Shown one piece after another: positions 16,251 through 24,020 of a DNA stretch of 35,825 nucleotides. The translations under genes and the position numbers were made by a program. This DNA comes from a bacterium (GTDB taxonomy: Bacteria; Margulisbacteria; Marinamargulisbacteria; JABIPA01). Every line of letters begins with the position of its first letter. Position 1 is the stretch's first letter. The notes below the pieces were generated by a model, which worked only from the letters and a program-made list of their open reading frames with translations, made no database searches and was not told the DNA's origin. The stretch lies in assembly GCA_018699495.1 (NCBI GenBank), contig JABIQV010000062.1, positions 1-35,825 on the forward strand, in the 5' to 3' direction.

Positions 16251-16334
16251 TAATAGAGAATAGAATAATTCCTTTTGTCGGTTATCGACGAAAATAATGA
16301 AATCACTCATTTTTTAAAGAAAGAAACGTTAAAT

Positions 16335-17672
16335 CTATTTTTTTTTAACGAGTAAAGAAGTTATCGGGAAAATAACATACAGAGTCGTGAGTCCAAATAA
16401 TATCTCAGGTATATATAGGGCCTCACTAAATGGAACCCCTAACAGCTTAAAAATAGTCAAAAGCAAAAAGAGTCCAGTAGAGGCACGAAGATATTTTAAA
16501 AACCAATGATTTTTGACAACCTCGTTATGAGGATAGGGAATCTTGGAAATCATTAAAATAGAAACGATAATCGTTAGCCCTAAAAATGCCCAAGCGTTTA
16601 CAAAAAAAGAGGAAGCATATCCAATCATCATTACACCTGCGCCTACCGGAGAGGGAAGTCCTTTAAAATATGGCGTGTGACCTAATGAGTTAAATCGTTT
16701 TAGCCTAAAATGAACACATGCATAAAATAAAAGCCCAGCTGCAATGCTAATAAAGAAAAATGGACCAGGTAAATCAAGAATCATTGCGATAGCAAGCCCT
16801 GGAGCAACCCCAAAGCTCACGAAATCAGCTTTTGAATCTAAGTCCGCCCCCTTTTGAGAGTCTGTTCCAAATCGTCTAGCCAATGGACCGTCTACTGCAT
16901 CAAAAATCATGGCTAACAATACAAGAAGAACAACCATATCAAACTTGTGAAACCAGGCAAGTCCAATAGACGCAATCCCGCAACATAAATTCGCTACAGA
17001 AAATCCATTGGGGATGAGAGATAAAAGGGCTTTACGTGCTTTGTCTTGGTCTCCTGAAAATTTTTGAACATATTGTTGCCAAATAAAGCTTCCAAAATAG
17101 TCAAGAAAGGACCAAATGGTAATTACAACAGTTGACCATACTAATACGGAAATAATCCACCCAGGCCAAGCCATTATCCAAACACGAAGATATTCGAGCG
17201 GTCTTAACATTGCCGGTAAAGCAACAACCTCTACAGGAACTCGTCCTAATAATATGCCACAAACAGGTAATGTAAAGGCGGTTTTAATTTTACCGGACAT
17301 TGTTGCCGGAATAATAGTTCCGTTTTTAGCGGAGATAACGCGTAACGCCATAATCGCAAATTCACGAGAAAGAATAATAAAAACCGGAAAAGACGTAATG
17401 ATTTGCATTTCCAATAACGGTAAAAAAACTAAAACCAGTATTTTGTCTGCTAAAGGGTCTAGTATTTTTCCTATGTCAGAAACTATTTTAAGTTTTCGAG
17501 CGACCCATCCATCTAAAAAATCAGTGAAGCAAATTACGGCGTAAATGGAGATTGCGCAAAGCTGCATAAAATTAGTGGTATAAGGTGTTAGCCAAAAGAT
17601 GAGGCCTACACCTAATATTCGAGTAACAGTAATTCCATTTGCGAGCTGATTATAGGATGGTTTCGATTTCAT
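16335..17672 (-). CDS. pgsA-pssA: Fused phosphatidylglycerophosphate synthase / phosphatidylserine synthase
   Basis: 445 residues from the ATG at 17672; a TTG at 17708 would add 12. Two complete CDP-alcohol phosphotransferase domains are joined. The first motif is D51-x2-D54-G-x2-A58-R59-x8-G68-x3-D72-x3-D76, the second D258-x2-D261-G-x2-A265-R266-x8-G275-x3-D279-x3-D283. The second contains LDSKADFVSFGVAPG, characteristic of PssA; the first (DGWVARKL, LDPLADKIL) is PgsA-like. PgsA makes PG-phosphate and PssA makes phosphatidylserine, so one polypeptide would supply both branches of phospholipid synthesis in the membrane. These are usually separate genes; the fusion is unusual. The aspartates of both motifs are intact, so both halves should be active. 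Confidence 0.9.
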   Translation of the reverse strand: MKSKPSYNQLANGITVTRILGVGLIFWLTPYTTNFMQLCAISIYAVICFTDFLDGWVARKLKIVSDIGKILDPLADKILVLVFLPLLEMQIITSFPVFIILSREFAIMALRVISAKNGTIIPATMSGKIKTAFTLPVCGILLGRVPVEVVALPAMLRPLEYLRVWIMAWPGWIISVLVWSTVVITIWSFLDYFGSFIWQQYVQKFSGDQDKARKALLSLIPNGFSVANLCCGIASIGLAWFHKFDMVVLLVLLAMIFDAVDGPLARRFGTDSQKGADLDSKADFVSFGVAPGLAIAMILDLPGPFFFISIAAGLLFYACVHFRLKRFNSLGHTPYFKGLPSPVGAGVMMIGYASSFFVNAWAFLGLTIIVSILMISKIPYPHNEVVKNHWFLKYLRASTGLFLLLTIFKLLGVPFSEALYIPEILFGLTTLYVIFPITSLLVKKK

Positions 17673-17727
17673 TAACGATAAATTATCATTCTTGGATAGA
17701 ACGTTCAAGAAATGCTACTGTAAATGG

Positions 17728-17982
17728 ATGATTACATTAAAAGAAATTGAGCGACAACTAACAACTGATTTTAGCCCAGAGAAGTTAACTATCGATGACG
17801 ACAGCCACTTGCATTCCGGCCATTTCGAAGGAGATGGAGGGGTATCCCATATAACGGTAAATATTTTATCGGAGAAATTTTTGGAGAAATCTAGGGTACA
17901 TGTTCATCGATTAATTTATCGGTCTTTAGACCCGTTTATTAAACGAGGATTGCATGCAATTAAGATCGTGGTAATGCAGTAA
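17728..17982 (+). CDS. bolA: BolA/IbaG-family protein
   Basis: 84 residues from the ATG at 17728. An upstream ATG at 17692 would add 12 residues that do not fit the family. IDDDSHLHSGH near residue 27 and VHVHRLIYRSLDPF... GLHAIKIVVM match the BolA fold, including the invariant His near the C-terminus. BolA proteins pair with monothiol glutaredoxins around a [2Fe-2S] cluster; the short form resembles IbaG/YrbA. It is divergent from pgsA-pssA, with 55 bp between starts, and lies upstream of the rpmH promoter. Confidence 0.88.
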   Translation: MITLKEIERQLTTDFSPEKLTIDDDSHLHSGHFEGDGGVSHITVNILSEKFLEKSRVHVHRLIYRSLDPFIKRGLHAIKIVVMQ

Positions 17983-18009
17983 AATTGACGGTCGGGATCA
18001 GGTAAAGGC

Positions 18010-18038
18010 TAGACAAAGAAATACCCCCTCTATATAAT
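18010..18038 (+). promoter_or_regulatory. Sigma70-type promoter of the rpmH operon
   Basis: -35 TAGACA (18010-18015), 17-nt spacer, perfect -10 TATAAT (18033-18038), 30 nt before the rpmH ATG. The strong match suits a highly expressed ribosomal protein gene. Confidence 0.75.
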
Positions 18039-18068
18039 TCGAGAAAAACATATTTAGGATAAAAGACT

Positions 18069-18203
18069 ATGAAACGAACATTTCAACCAAATCAAAGAAA
18101 AAGAAATCGTACTCACGGATTTAGAATTCGTATGCGTACTGTTGGCGGCCGACGAATAATTAATCAACGTCGAGCTAAAGGCAGACACAGCTTAAGCGTT
18201 TAA
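18069..18203 (+). CDS. rpmH: Ribosomal protein bL34
   Basis: 44 residues, the usual length. [20 protein letters not shown], then [19 protein letters not shown], is the canonical L34 sequence. It is a 50S protein. It is the first gene of the conserved rpmH-rnpA-yidD-yidC-khpB-mnmE block; dnaA, often its upstream neighbour near the origin, is absent. AGGATAAAAG precedes the ATG. Confidence 0.98.
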   Translation: MKRTFQPNQRKRNRTHGFRIRMRTVGGRRIINQRRAKGRHSLSV

Positions 18204-18208
18204 TAAAT

Positions 18209-18559
18209 ATCGATAAGCAGACATTTTCTTCATCACGGCATATTCGTAAAAAAAAGCATTTCCAAGCGATATTTTCAGATCGTAGGGCAATTCAAAATTA
18301 CGAAATTAAAGTTGTGTATGCAAAAAAATATTTTGAAGAAGCAAAGGCTGCATTTGTCGCAAGCAAACGCATAGGCAATGCAGTTGTTAGAAATAAGTCA
18401 AAAAGACGATTAAAAGAATTAGTGCGAGCGAATCAGGGGTTGTTGCCCACAGATTATGATGTAGTATTGGTTGCGAAGAGAGAATTAAGAACGTTATCTT
18501 TTCAACAGTTAGAGCAAGGATTTGTTCATCTTTTAACACGGTTGAGAAACCGAAGATGA
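18209..18559 (+). CDS. rnpA: RNase P protein component, without canonical start codon
   Basis: The frame continues upstream of the first GTG (18314) with family-like residues: TFSSSRHIRKKKHFQAIF, matching the RnpA N-terminus (normally LR..DF..VF). The RNR-type signature is SKRIGNAVVRNKSKRRLKE. Starting at the GTG would remove about 35 essential residues. The frame reaches a stop near 18176 without meeting ATG, GTG or TTG, so initiation is probably at ATC 18209 or ATA 18203 right at the rpmH stop, perhaps by coupling. About 116 residues, the usual size. The protein binds the catalytic RNA that matures tRNA 5' ends. It ends in ATGA overlapping yidD. A sequencing error at the start cannot be excluded. 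Confidence 0.85.
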   Translation: MDKQTFSSSRHIRKKKHFQAIFSDRRAIQNYEIKVVYAKKYFEEAKAAFVASKRIGNAVVRNKSKRRLKELVRANQGLLPTDYDVVLVAKRELRTLSFQQLEQGFVHLLTRLRNRR

Positions 18560-18768
18560 AAACGTTAGTTATTTTATTAATTAAAGGCTATCAACAGGGT
18601 ATATCGCCGTTTTTTCCAGCGAGGTGCCGCTTTTATCCATCCTGTTCCGAATATATGCTTCAATCTGTAAAAAAACATTCAGTATTAGTTGGCGCTTGGT
18701 ATGGATTAAAGAGATTAAGTAAGTGTCACCCCTTTTATAACGGGGGAGTAGACGAGGAGAATAATTAA
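18556..18768 (+). CDS. yidD: Membrane protein insertion efficiency factor YidD
   Basis: 70 residues. CRFYPSCSEYMLQSVKKH and LKRLSKCHPFYNGGVDE are the diagnostic YidD stretches with three conserved cysteines. It supports YidC in inserting membrane proteins. Its ATG overlaps the rnpA stop (ATGA), and its stop is adjacent to the yidC ATG, showing tight coupling. Confidence 0.96.
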   Translation: MKTLVILLIKGYQQGISPFFPARCRFYPSCSEYMLQSVKKHSVLVGAWYGLKRLSKCHPFYNGGVDEENN

Positions 18769-19431
18769 ATGAACCCAATTACAGCTATGGTTGATAACAT
18801 AATGATTCCTTTTTTGGAGGCTTGTTACGGATTTTATCCAAATTATGGTGTATCTATTCTTATTTTAACGTTAGTTATTAAGGTAATATTTTTTCCATTA
18901 AGCAAAAAACAGTTTGAAAAAATGAAGATTACTCAAAAGCTTCAACCTAAAGTAAAAGCACTTCAAGCAAAATATAAAGGGGATCCGAAAAAAATTCAGC
19001 AAGAGATGATGAAGTTATGGAAAGAGAATAACGCGAATCCATTAGGCGGATGTTTACCTGCTTTAGTTCAATTACCCTTCTTTTTAGCTATATTTTATAC
19101 GATTAAAAGTGACGCTTTTTTGAGTCTCTTAACGGGTGAAGGCATAAATCCAGGATTTTTAATATGGAGTAACTTGGCCGCGAATGACACAACTTATATT
19201 TTGCCAACCCTTATTGCAGCAACGACTTATTTATCTCAAAAATTATACGTAACAGACCCCTCTCAAAAACAAATGATGGCAATGATGGCTATTTTTATGC
19301 CGATAATGATGTTTTTTGTGAGTTTAAACATGCCAGTAGGTGTTTTATTATATTGGACATTGAATCAAGCCGTTTCAGGGGGCATTCAATATTATTTTGT
19401 AAAAAGAAACCCTAAATCAGAAGCAACATAA
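18769..19431 (+). CDS. yidC: Membrane protein insertase YidC, short form
   Basis: 220 residues, only the conserved core. NYGVSILILTLVIKVIFFPL is the first core segment, and a cytoplasmic coiled region KLQPKVKALQAKYKGDPKKI, LGGCLPALVQLPFFLAIFYT and a C-terminal LNMPVGVLLYWTLNQAVSG follow. The conserved Arg of the hydrophilic groove is less clear; Lys in VIKVIFFPLS is at the usual position. It lacks the large periplasmic domain and N-terminal helix of Gram-negative YidC and a lipoprotein signal, resembling Gram-positive SpoIIIJ or Deinococcus-like short forms. It inserts membrane proteins with or without Sec. Confidence 0.96.
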   Translation: MNPITAMVDNIMIPFLEACYGFYPNYGVSILILTLVIKVIFFPLSKKQFEKMKITQKLQPKVKALQAKYKGDPKKIQQEMMKLWKENNANPLGGCLPALVQLPFFLAIFYTIKSDAFLSLLTGEGINPGFLIWSNLAANDTTYILPTLIAATTYLSQKLYVTDPSQKQMMAMMAIFMPIMMFFVSLNMPVGVLLYWTLNQAVSGGIQYYFVKRNPKSEAT

Positions 19432-19446
19432 AGGAGACAGATTATT

Positions 19447-20061
19447 ATGGAAAAAAGTAAAAAAGGGATATTCGGATTTTTCAAGTCATTACAAAAACCA
19501 TTTGCGAAGGAAGATGATGAGCAACGTAATTATGCCTTAGGAAAAGAAAAAGAGACGAATGAGTCAAAGACTGGTGCTTTTGAAGCCAGCGATCAAATAT
19601 CAGAAGAAGTATTTGAGTTTTGCCAAGAAAAACTTTCAGAAATTTTAGATCTTGCAGGATTTAAAGGAACCGTAAAATTCCTTAAATGTGATGGAGACAA
19701 ATTATACCTAGGTATCGAAAACGTTGATGATATTGGCCGAATTATTGGCAAAGATGGTGCAACATTGGATGCGTTTCAAATATTGTTAAAACGTATGGTA
19801 TATAGAAAATTTGAACAATCTGTTCGAATTTATGTAGAAGCTGGTGATTACAGACGTCGTCGTAAAGACCAAATGAAAAGCCAAATTATGAAACAAGCAA
19901 AAAATGTAGTAGAAAATGGCGAGACTGTTGAGTTGAAGCCAATGAGAGCCGCCGATAGAAAATTAGTTCATACGATGTTTGAAGGCGACGATAAAATCAG
20001 TACATTTAGCACTGGAGAAGGAAGAGACAGACGAGTTGTCCTCCAACGAAGCGAAGGCTAA
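19447..20061 (+). CDS. khpB: KhpB/Jag RNA-binding protein
   Basis: 204 residues: an N-terminal Jag-like segment, a KH domain with IGKDG at ~100-104, and an R3H domain with R171-x3-H175 (RKLVH). KhpB binds RNA, often with KhpA, and affects cell-wall growth and translation in Gram-positives. Together with yidC it forms the usual conserved pair. AAGGAGACAG precedes the ATG. Confidence 0.95.
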   Translation: MEKSKKGIFGFFKSLQKPFAKEDDEQRNYALGKEKETNESKTGAFEASDQISEEVFEFCQEKLSEILDLAGFKGTVKFLKCDGDKLYLGIENVDDIGRIIGKDGATLDAFQILLKRMVYRKFEQSVRIYVEAGDYRRRRKDQMKSQIMKQAKNVVENGETVELKPMRAADRKLVHTMFEGDDKISTFSTGEGRDRRVVLQRSEG

Positions 20062-21424
20062 TTATTTCGATACGATTGTAGGGATAGCAACTCCCTTAGG
20101 AGTGGGAGCCATAGGCATTGTTAGAGTGTCGGGCCCCATTTCTAAAGATATTCTCCAAAAACTTTGTCCGTTTTTAACCACAATTCATCCAAGAACCGCA
20201 TATCATTCAACAATTACATCCTCTCAAGAATCCATCGCGGTGGATGATGGCTGCATTTTGTATTTTGAGGGGCCAAGATCATATACAGGGGAAGATTGCG
20301 TAGAGTTTCAATGTCATTCTAACCCTATTATTCTTCAACAGGTCGTATCAGAATGCCTGCAAAACGGAGCTCGGTTAGCTTTGCCTGGAGAATTTACACG
20401 GCGGGCGTTTATTCATGGGAAGATGGACTTGGTAAAGGCAGAGACGGTAATTGATATTATTCATGCTAAAAATCAAGTATCAAAAGATATCGCGTTAAAG
20501 CGGTTAAATGGGAAATTATTTAAGAAGATATCAGAAATGCGGAACAATTTACTGAGGCTAGTTGAACAAATAGAGGGCTCCATTGATTTCCCCGAGGAAG
20601 TGCCTGATTTGGATCAACGTGACTTGGTCGCATTACTGGCAACAACGTGGAAAGATATTAAGAGCGTCTTGAACATGCAAGATTTTGGTAAAACGGTTTC
20701 CGAGGGGGTAACTGTGTTAATCATGGGAAAACCTAATGTCGGAAAATCGTCTTTATTAAATCGAATTGTAGGAGAAAATAGAGCGATTGTAACCTCTATA
20801 CCTGGAACCACAAGAGACTATATTGAATGTAGTGTGTCTTTAGGGGGAGGGTTATTTAACTTTATAGATACGGCCGGAATTAGAGCTTCTCAGGGGGATA
20901 AGATAGAAGATATGGGCATCCGAAAAATTAAACGGTTGGTTAAAAAAGCAACTGTCATCTTGTGGATTGTAGATGGAGGCGCTCCGTTAACAAAAGAAGA
21001 TGAAACAATTGCAAAACTAATTCCGAAAAGGAAAAAAGGGTATGTGGTTTTAAACAAGTCAGATAAAAAAAAGCGTGCGAATTCTAAAACATTAGAGTCA
21101 TTAACATCGTTTCCCTATTTATCAGTGTCTGCAAAAGCAAATCAAGGGCTAACCGAATTACAAAATGAGTTAATTGGGGTCTTTTTAAAGCCAAAATCGG
21201 ATGTGAAGCTAGATTTTATGTGTAATATTCGGCAAGTACAGTGCTTGAAGGAGGCTGAAAAAGGACTGTCAGTAGCGCTGAAAAGTATAAAATTAGGGTT
21301 TGAGCAGGATTTAATCTCATTTGAATTAAAGGCGGTTGTTCAAAAATTAGGAGAAGTATCGGGGCATGATTTAACAGAGGAAGTTCTTGATGGGATTTTT
21401 TCCAGATTTTGCGTCGGAAAATAA
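20036..21424 (+). CDS. mnmE: tRNA modification GTPase MnmE
   Basis: 462 residues from TTG 20036. A TTG at 19979 would overlap khpB by 83 bp and add residues not seen in the family, so 20036 is preferred; the overlap is then 26 bp. N-terminal DTIVGIATPLGVGAIGIVRV is the dimerisation domain start. The inserted G domain has GKPNVGKSS (G1), PGTTRDYIE (G2 loop), DTAGIR (G3) and NKSD (G4). The C-terminal FCVGK carries the catalytic cysteine motif [CIV]GK. With MnmG it makes the cmnm5 group on wobble U34 of tRNA. Full-length and intact. Confidence 0.96.
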   Translation: MSSNEAKANYFDTIVGIATPLGVGAIGIVRVSGPISKDILQKLCPFLTTIHPRTAYHSTITSSQESIAVDDGCILYFEGPRSYTGEDCVEFQCHSNPIILQQVVSECLQNGARLALPGEFTRRAFIHGKMDLVKAETVIDIIHAKNQVSKDIALKRLNGKLFKKISEMRNNLLRLVEQIEGSIDFPEEVPDLDQRDLVALLATTWKDIKSVLNMQDFGKTVSEGVTVLIMGKPNVGKSSLLNRIVGENRAIVTSIPGTTRDYIECSVSLGGGLFNFIDTAGIRASQGDKIEDMGIRKIKRLVKKATVILWIVDGGAPLTKEDETIAKLIPKRKKGYVVLNKSDKKKRANSKTLESLTSFPYLSVSAKANQGLTELQNELIGVFLKPKSDVKLDFMCNIRQVQCLKEAEKGLSVALKSIKLGFEQDLISFELKAVVQKLGEVSGHDLTEEVLDGIFSRFCVGK

Positions 21425-21554
21425 TAAATCAACGCAAGGTTGAGCTATAAATACTGAAAATATGGTTAGAAATTCCATATTTGGGGTATACTAATAATGA
21501 ACCATTTTAATTAGGGATTGTGATTTTGAGGCAGTCCCAGTATAGGAGTATGAA

Positions 21555-22169
21555 ATGACAATTGCACCTCTTCAAGGAAATCAACCAGTCTCTCAACAAA
21601 CGACAACCTCTCAGCAAACCATAAAATCATTCGTCGCTGAGGCCAAAGAAAATTTGGCAGAATCAAAGTCTTTTATGCAGGATATGATTAAAGGCGAGCA
21701 GTTGATGGATTCTGAAGTCAGTTTACTGACGTCTAAACAATTAGGCGTAGACGATAAATCAGGGAGTCAACACACTCAGGGAGCAAAAGAAGCGAAGGAA
21801 GGTGTGCGTAGCGAACTTCTCGCGGAAATGGCTGCTGTAATGACAGAAGAAGAGGTTGAGCGCAAAAAGAAATCTGAACGCAAAAAGTCTAAATTTGAAG
21901 AGAAAATGGATAAATTAGGTAAGCTTGAAGGCCAAATTGATGTAGAACAGCTTGATCAACAAGAAAAAGGAATTGTTCAGGAGTTTTTTGATAACATGGC
22001 TCGTATCAAAAATTTAAGACATCGATTAAAGCAATTGAACCAAGAAGAATCCAATTTAAAAAGTATGTTTAAACAAGGTGAATCTGATAAAGAACGTCAA
22101 AAACGAAGACACGTAGAAATCCTTGAAGAAATTAAAGACAAAAATAGAACTGACAAAAAGAAACGATAA
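21555..22169 (+). CDS. Unrecognised coiled-coil protein
   Basis: 204 residues, no family recognised. The N-terminal ~60 residues are Gln/Thr/Ser-rich and probably disordered; ~85-204 are rich in Lys/Glu and probably form a long coiled coil ending in a very basic tail. No signal peptide or membrane segment. AGGAGTATGAA is a good ribosome site. It lies 130 bp after mnmE and 14 bp before another small unknown gene. A Ser/Thr/Gln-rich start and coiled coil also occur in type III secretion translocators, regulators and chaperones, but that is a general resemblance and not evidence of function. Confidence 0.7.
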   Translation: MTIAPLQGNQPVSQQTTTSQQTIKSFVAEAKENLAESKSFMQDMIKGEQLMDSEVSLLTSKQLGVDDKSGSQHTQGAKEAKEGVRSELLAEMAAVMTEEEVERKKKSERKKSKFEEKMDKLGKLEGQIDVEQLDQQEKGIVQEFFDNMARIKNLRHRLKQLNQEESNLKSMFKQGESDKERQKRRHVEILEEIKDKNRTDKKKR

Positions 22170-22183
22170 AAAGGGAAGACACA

Positions 22184-22498
22184 ATGTTTAAAAAGAAAAA
22201 AACAATGGGAAAGGCACACGTTCGAGCGCTTTTACCTATGTTTAAAGAATTTAATTCATTGTCGAAAGTGTTTATCAGTATGCTTAATAAGAAAATTGAG
22301 GCTAAGCAAACAGCTGTTAAACAAATTAAGGTTTTGGTTTCGGGGATGTCAACGCCAGGCGACCTTCAATCAAATATAAGCATCACAACAGTTGATATAA
22401 ACAAGACCTCCATTCGAGGAAAAACTGGCGGGTCCTATAATCAAGTGATGGATTGGGAAAGTGATTTTATGAAAAATAGGAAAAAGTTCATTATATAA
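22184..22498 (+). CDS. Unrecognised small basic protein
   Basis: 104 residues beginning MFKKKKTMGKAHVRALLPMF. It has a basic N-terminus, an amphipathic middle (~20-50) and a Thr/Ser/Gly-rich stretch; no signal peptide, membrane helix or known motif was seen. AAAGGGAAGACACA precedes the ATG. It follows the previous coiled-coil gene by 14 bp and probably belongs to one two-gene unit. Function unknown; a secretion component or chaperone is possible but unproven. Confidence 0.65.
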   Translation: MFKKKKTMGKAHVRALLPMFKEFNSLSKVFISMLNKKIEAKQTAVKQIKVLVSGMSTPGDLQSNISITTVDINKTSIRGKTGGSYNQVMDWESDFMKNRKKFII

Positions 22499-22556
22499 GG
22501 AATAGGTCTTAGAAAAACGGGTCAAATACGTAGGCTATTGATGGACTACCGTGGGG

Positions 22557-23372
22557 TTATTTTTTTTGTTGAGAAATTGTAGTTAAATCATAACCAACAA
22601 TGGCAGAAGTAGCGGCAACATTTAGGGACTCTATAGTGACGATTGGAATTTTTACCGGAGTAAATGGAATATTGTTTTTTATCATCGTTTCATTTGTTTT
22701 GGACAGGATTCCTTTTGATTCAGAGCCTAAAATAAATAGAAATGGCTCGATGGGGGTAATATCGGAAAGTTCTGTCTCTGTATGAGGAGTAAGCCCATAA
22801 CAAGTAAGGGGCCCATCAATTCGATTTTTTATATCAAGAAGTGATCCCATTAAAATTGGAATTTTTAAACAATTGCCAGCCATTGCTCGAATACTCTCTG
22901 GATGAAAGGGGTCTGCGCAGTTGGGGCTAAGAAAGACAGCATCAAAGTTAAATGCAATTGCATTTCGAATGATGGCTCCAATGTTTGATGGCTTATTCAC
23001 ATGATCAAGGTAGAATCCTTTTTTGAAATTTGAGAGAACAGTCGTTTTGGATAAAGAATCTGAGATAGACCAGATAGGTTTTTTAAGAATACCTAATACC
23101 CCTGGCCCCAATTTTAAGGTTGAAAGGGTATCAAATATAGAATCTGGAACAATGTACTGTGTAATATGGGTAGGAAACTGGTCCCGGGTAGTGTACCGTT
23201 CTGCAAAAATAAGATGGTCTATATCAGATGGACGTTCGCGACAGCATTCAATAAGGCCAGCTTCGTGGTCGTGACTAAAATAGTCTGTTCTATATTTTCG
23301 ATGAGATTTTAATTTCAGTGCTTGTTTGATAATGGGGTTTGCCGGGCTAGATAAAAATGTTGAACAATCCAT
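22557..23372 (-). CDS. SpoU/TrmH-family RNA 2'-O-methyltransferase
   Basis: 271 residues. The SPOUT trefoil-knot motifs are clear: motif 1 NIGAIIRNAIAF, motif 2 FILGSESKGIL, and motif 3 IPIVTIESLNVAATSAIV. These bind S-adenosylmethionine and place the catalytic Arg. The N-terminal ~90 residues form a substrate-binding domain like that of RlmB. It methylates ribose in tRNA or rRNA; which one cannot be told from sequence. It lies 7 nt after ispF on the same strand. Confidence 0.88.
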   Translation of the reverse strand: MDCSTFLSSPANPIIKQALKLKSHRKYRTDYFSHDHEAGLIECCRERPSDIDHLIFAERYTTRDQFPTHITQYIVPDSIFDTLSTLKLGPGVLGILKKPIWSISDSLSKTTVLSNFKKGFYLDHVNKPSNIGAIIRNAIAFNFDAVFLSPNCADPFHPESIRAMAGNCLKIPILMGSLLDIKNRIDGPLTCYGLTPHTETELSDITPIEPFLFILGSESKGILSKTNETMIKNNIPFTPVKIPIVTIESLNVAATSAIVGYDLTTISQQKK

Positions 23373-23379
23373 TTTTAGT

Positions 23380-23856
23380 CTAAGATTTTGTAATCAAAAC
23401 GACTGATTGGCTCGCCATCCCTAATTTCTTACCTTCGAAGCCTAACCATTCAGTGGTTGTTGCTTTTACAGATATATCGGCAACAGATATGGATAACGTA
23501 TCGGCAAGCTTTTCACGGATAGATAAGATATAAGGTTTTAATTTAGGATCTTGGGCGATAATTACAGAATCGATATTTCCGATGACATACCCTTCTTTCT
23601 TAATTAGGTCATGAACATGAGCTAAAAGGCCTAAACTATCTGAATTTTTATATAGAGGGTCCGTATCAGGGAAATGGTCACCTATAGACCCAAGGCTTAA
23701 ACAACCTAACATGGCATCCATAATCGCGTGAGTCAAAACATCAGCATCACTGTGTCCTACTAGGCCTTTTTCATAAGGAATATCGACGCCGCCTAAAATT
23801 AGCTTTCTATTTGGACCAAATGCATGGACATCATAACCTGTTCCTATTCTTATCAT
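23380..23856 (-). CDS. ispF: 2-C-methyl-D-erythritol 2,4-cyclodiphosphate synthase
   Basis: 158 residues, the usual length. GTGYDVHAF carries the zinc ligands Asp and His; HSDADVLTHAIMDAMLG is the IspF signature with the third ligand. It cyclises CDP-ME phosphate in the MEP pathway to isopentenyl diphosphate. This supplies the C5 units that the terpene-synthase-like protein near 30 kb would ultimately need. Operon with the SPOUT methyltransferase. The ATG lacks a clear ribosome site. Confidence 0.97.
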   Translation of the reverse strand: MIRIGTGYDVHAFGPNRKLILGGVDIPYEKGLVGHSDADVLTHAIMDAMLGCLSLGSIGDHFPDTDPLYKNSDSLGLLAHVHDLIKKEGYVIGNIDSVIIAQDPKLKPYILSIREKLADTLSISVADISVKATTTEWLGFEGKKLGMASQSVVLITKS

Positions 23857-23914
23857 ATGGTAGGTAGTTTAAATCCATTTATTAGAAAGGTAAAGAATTG
23901 AGGAGGAAACATTA

Positions 23915-23956
23915 GTGAAAGGGGCTCATAATTATCGCAAAAGAAGGCGCCTTTAA
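23915..23956 (+). CDS. Possible 13-codon basic microprotein or leader
   Basis: GAGGAGG lies 7-8 nt before a GTG that opens a 13-codon frame (KGAHNYRKRRRL after the initiator) ending in TAA. The ribosome site is the strongest seen here, but the frame is too short for coding statistics. A perfect 10-bp palindrome AAGGCGCCTT overlaps its end. Could also be chance in a 164-bp gap between ispF and the Yip1-like gene. Confidence 0.25.
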   Translation: MKGAHNYRKRRRL

Positions 23957-24020
23957 AAACAAATGGGTAAAGAGACGCTAGGTAGACCAATGGGGGCCTG
24001 AATAGTTTAATTTGGAGTGA

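Noticed and set aside
18314-18559. GTG 18314 as rnpA start
   Set aside because: It would remove the N-terminal region that matches the RnpA family.
22184-22498. Calling the small protein a type III needle or chaperone
   Set aside because: No needle or chaperone signature is visible; size and position alone are not enough.
22499-22556. Possible terminator between the small protein and the trmH-like gene
   Set aside because: The T-run at ~22560 belongs to the end of the opposite gene, and the preceding arms do not pair well.
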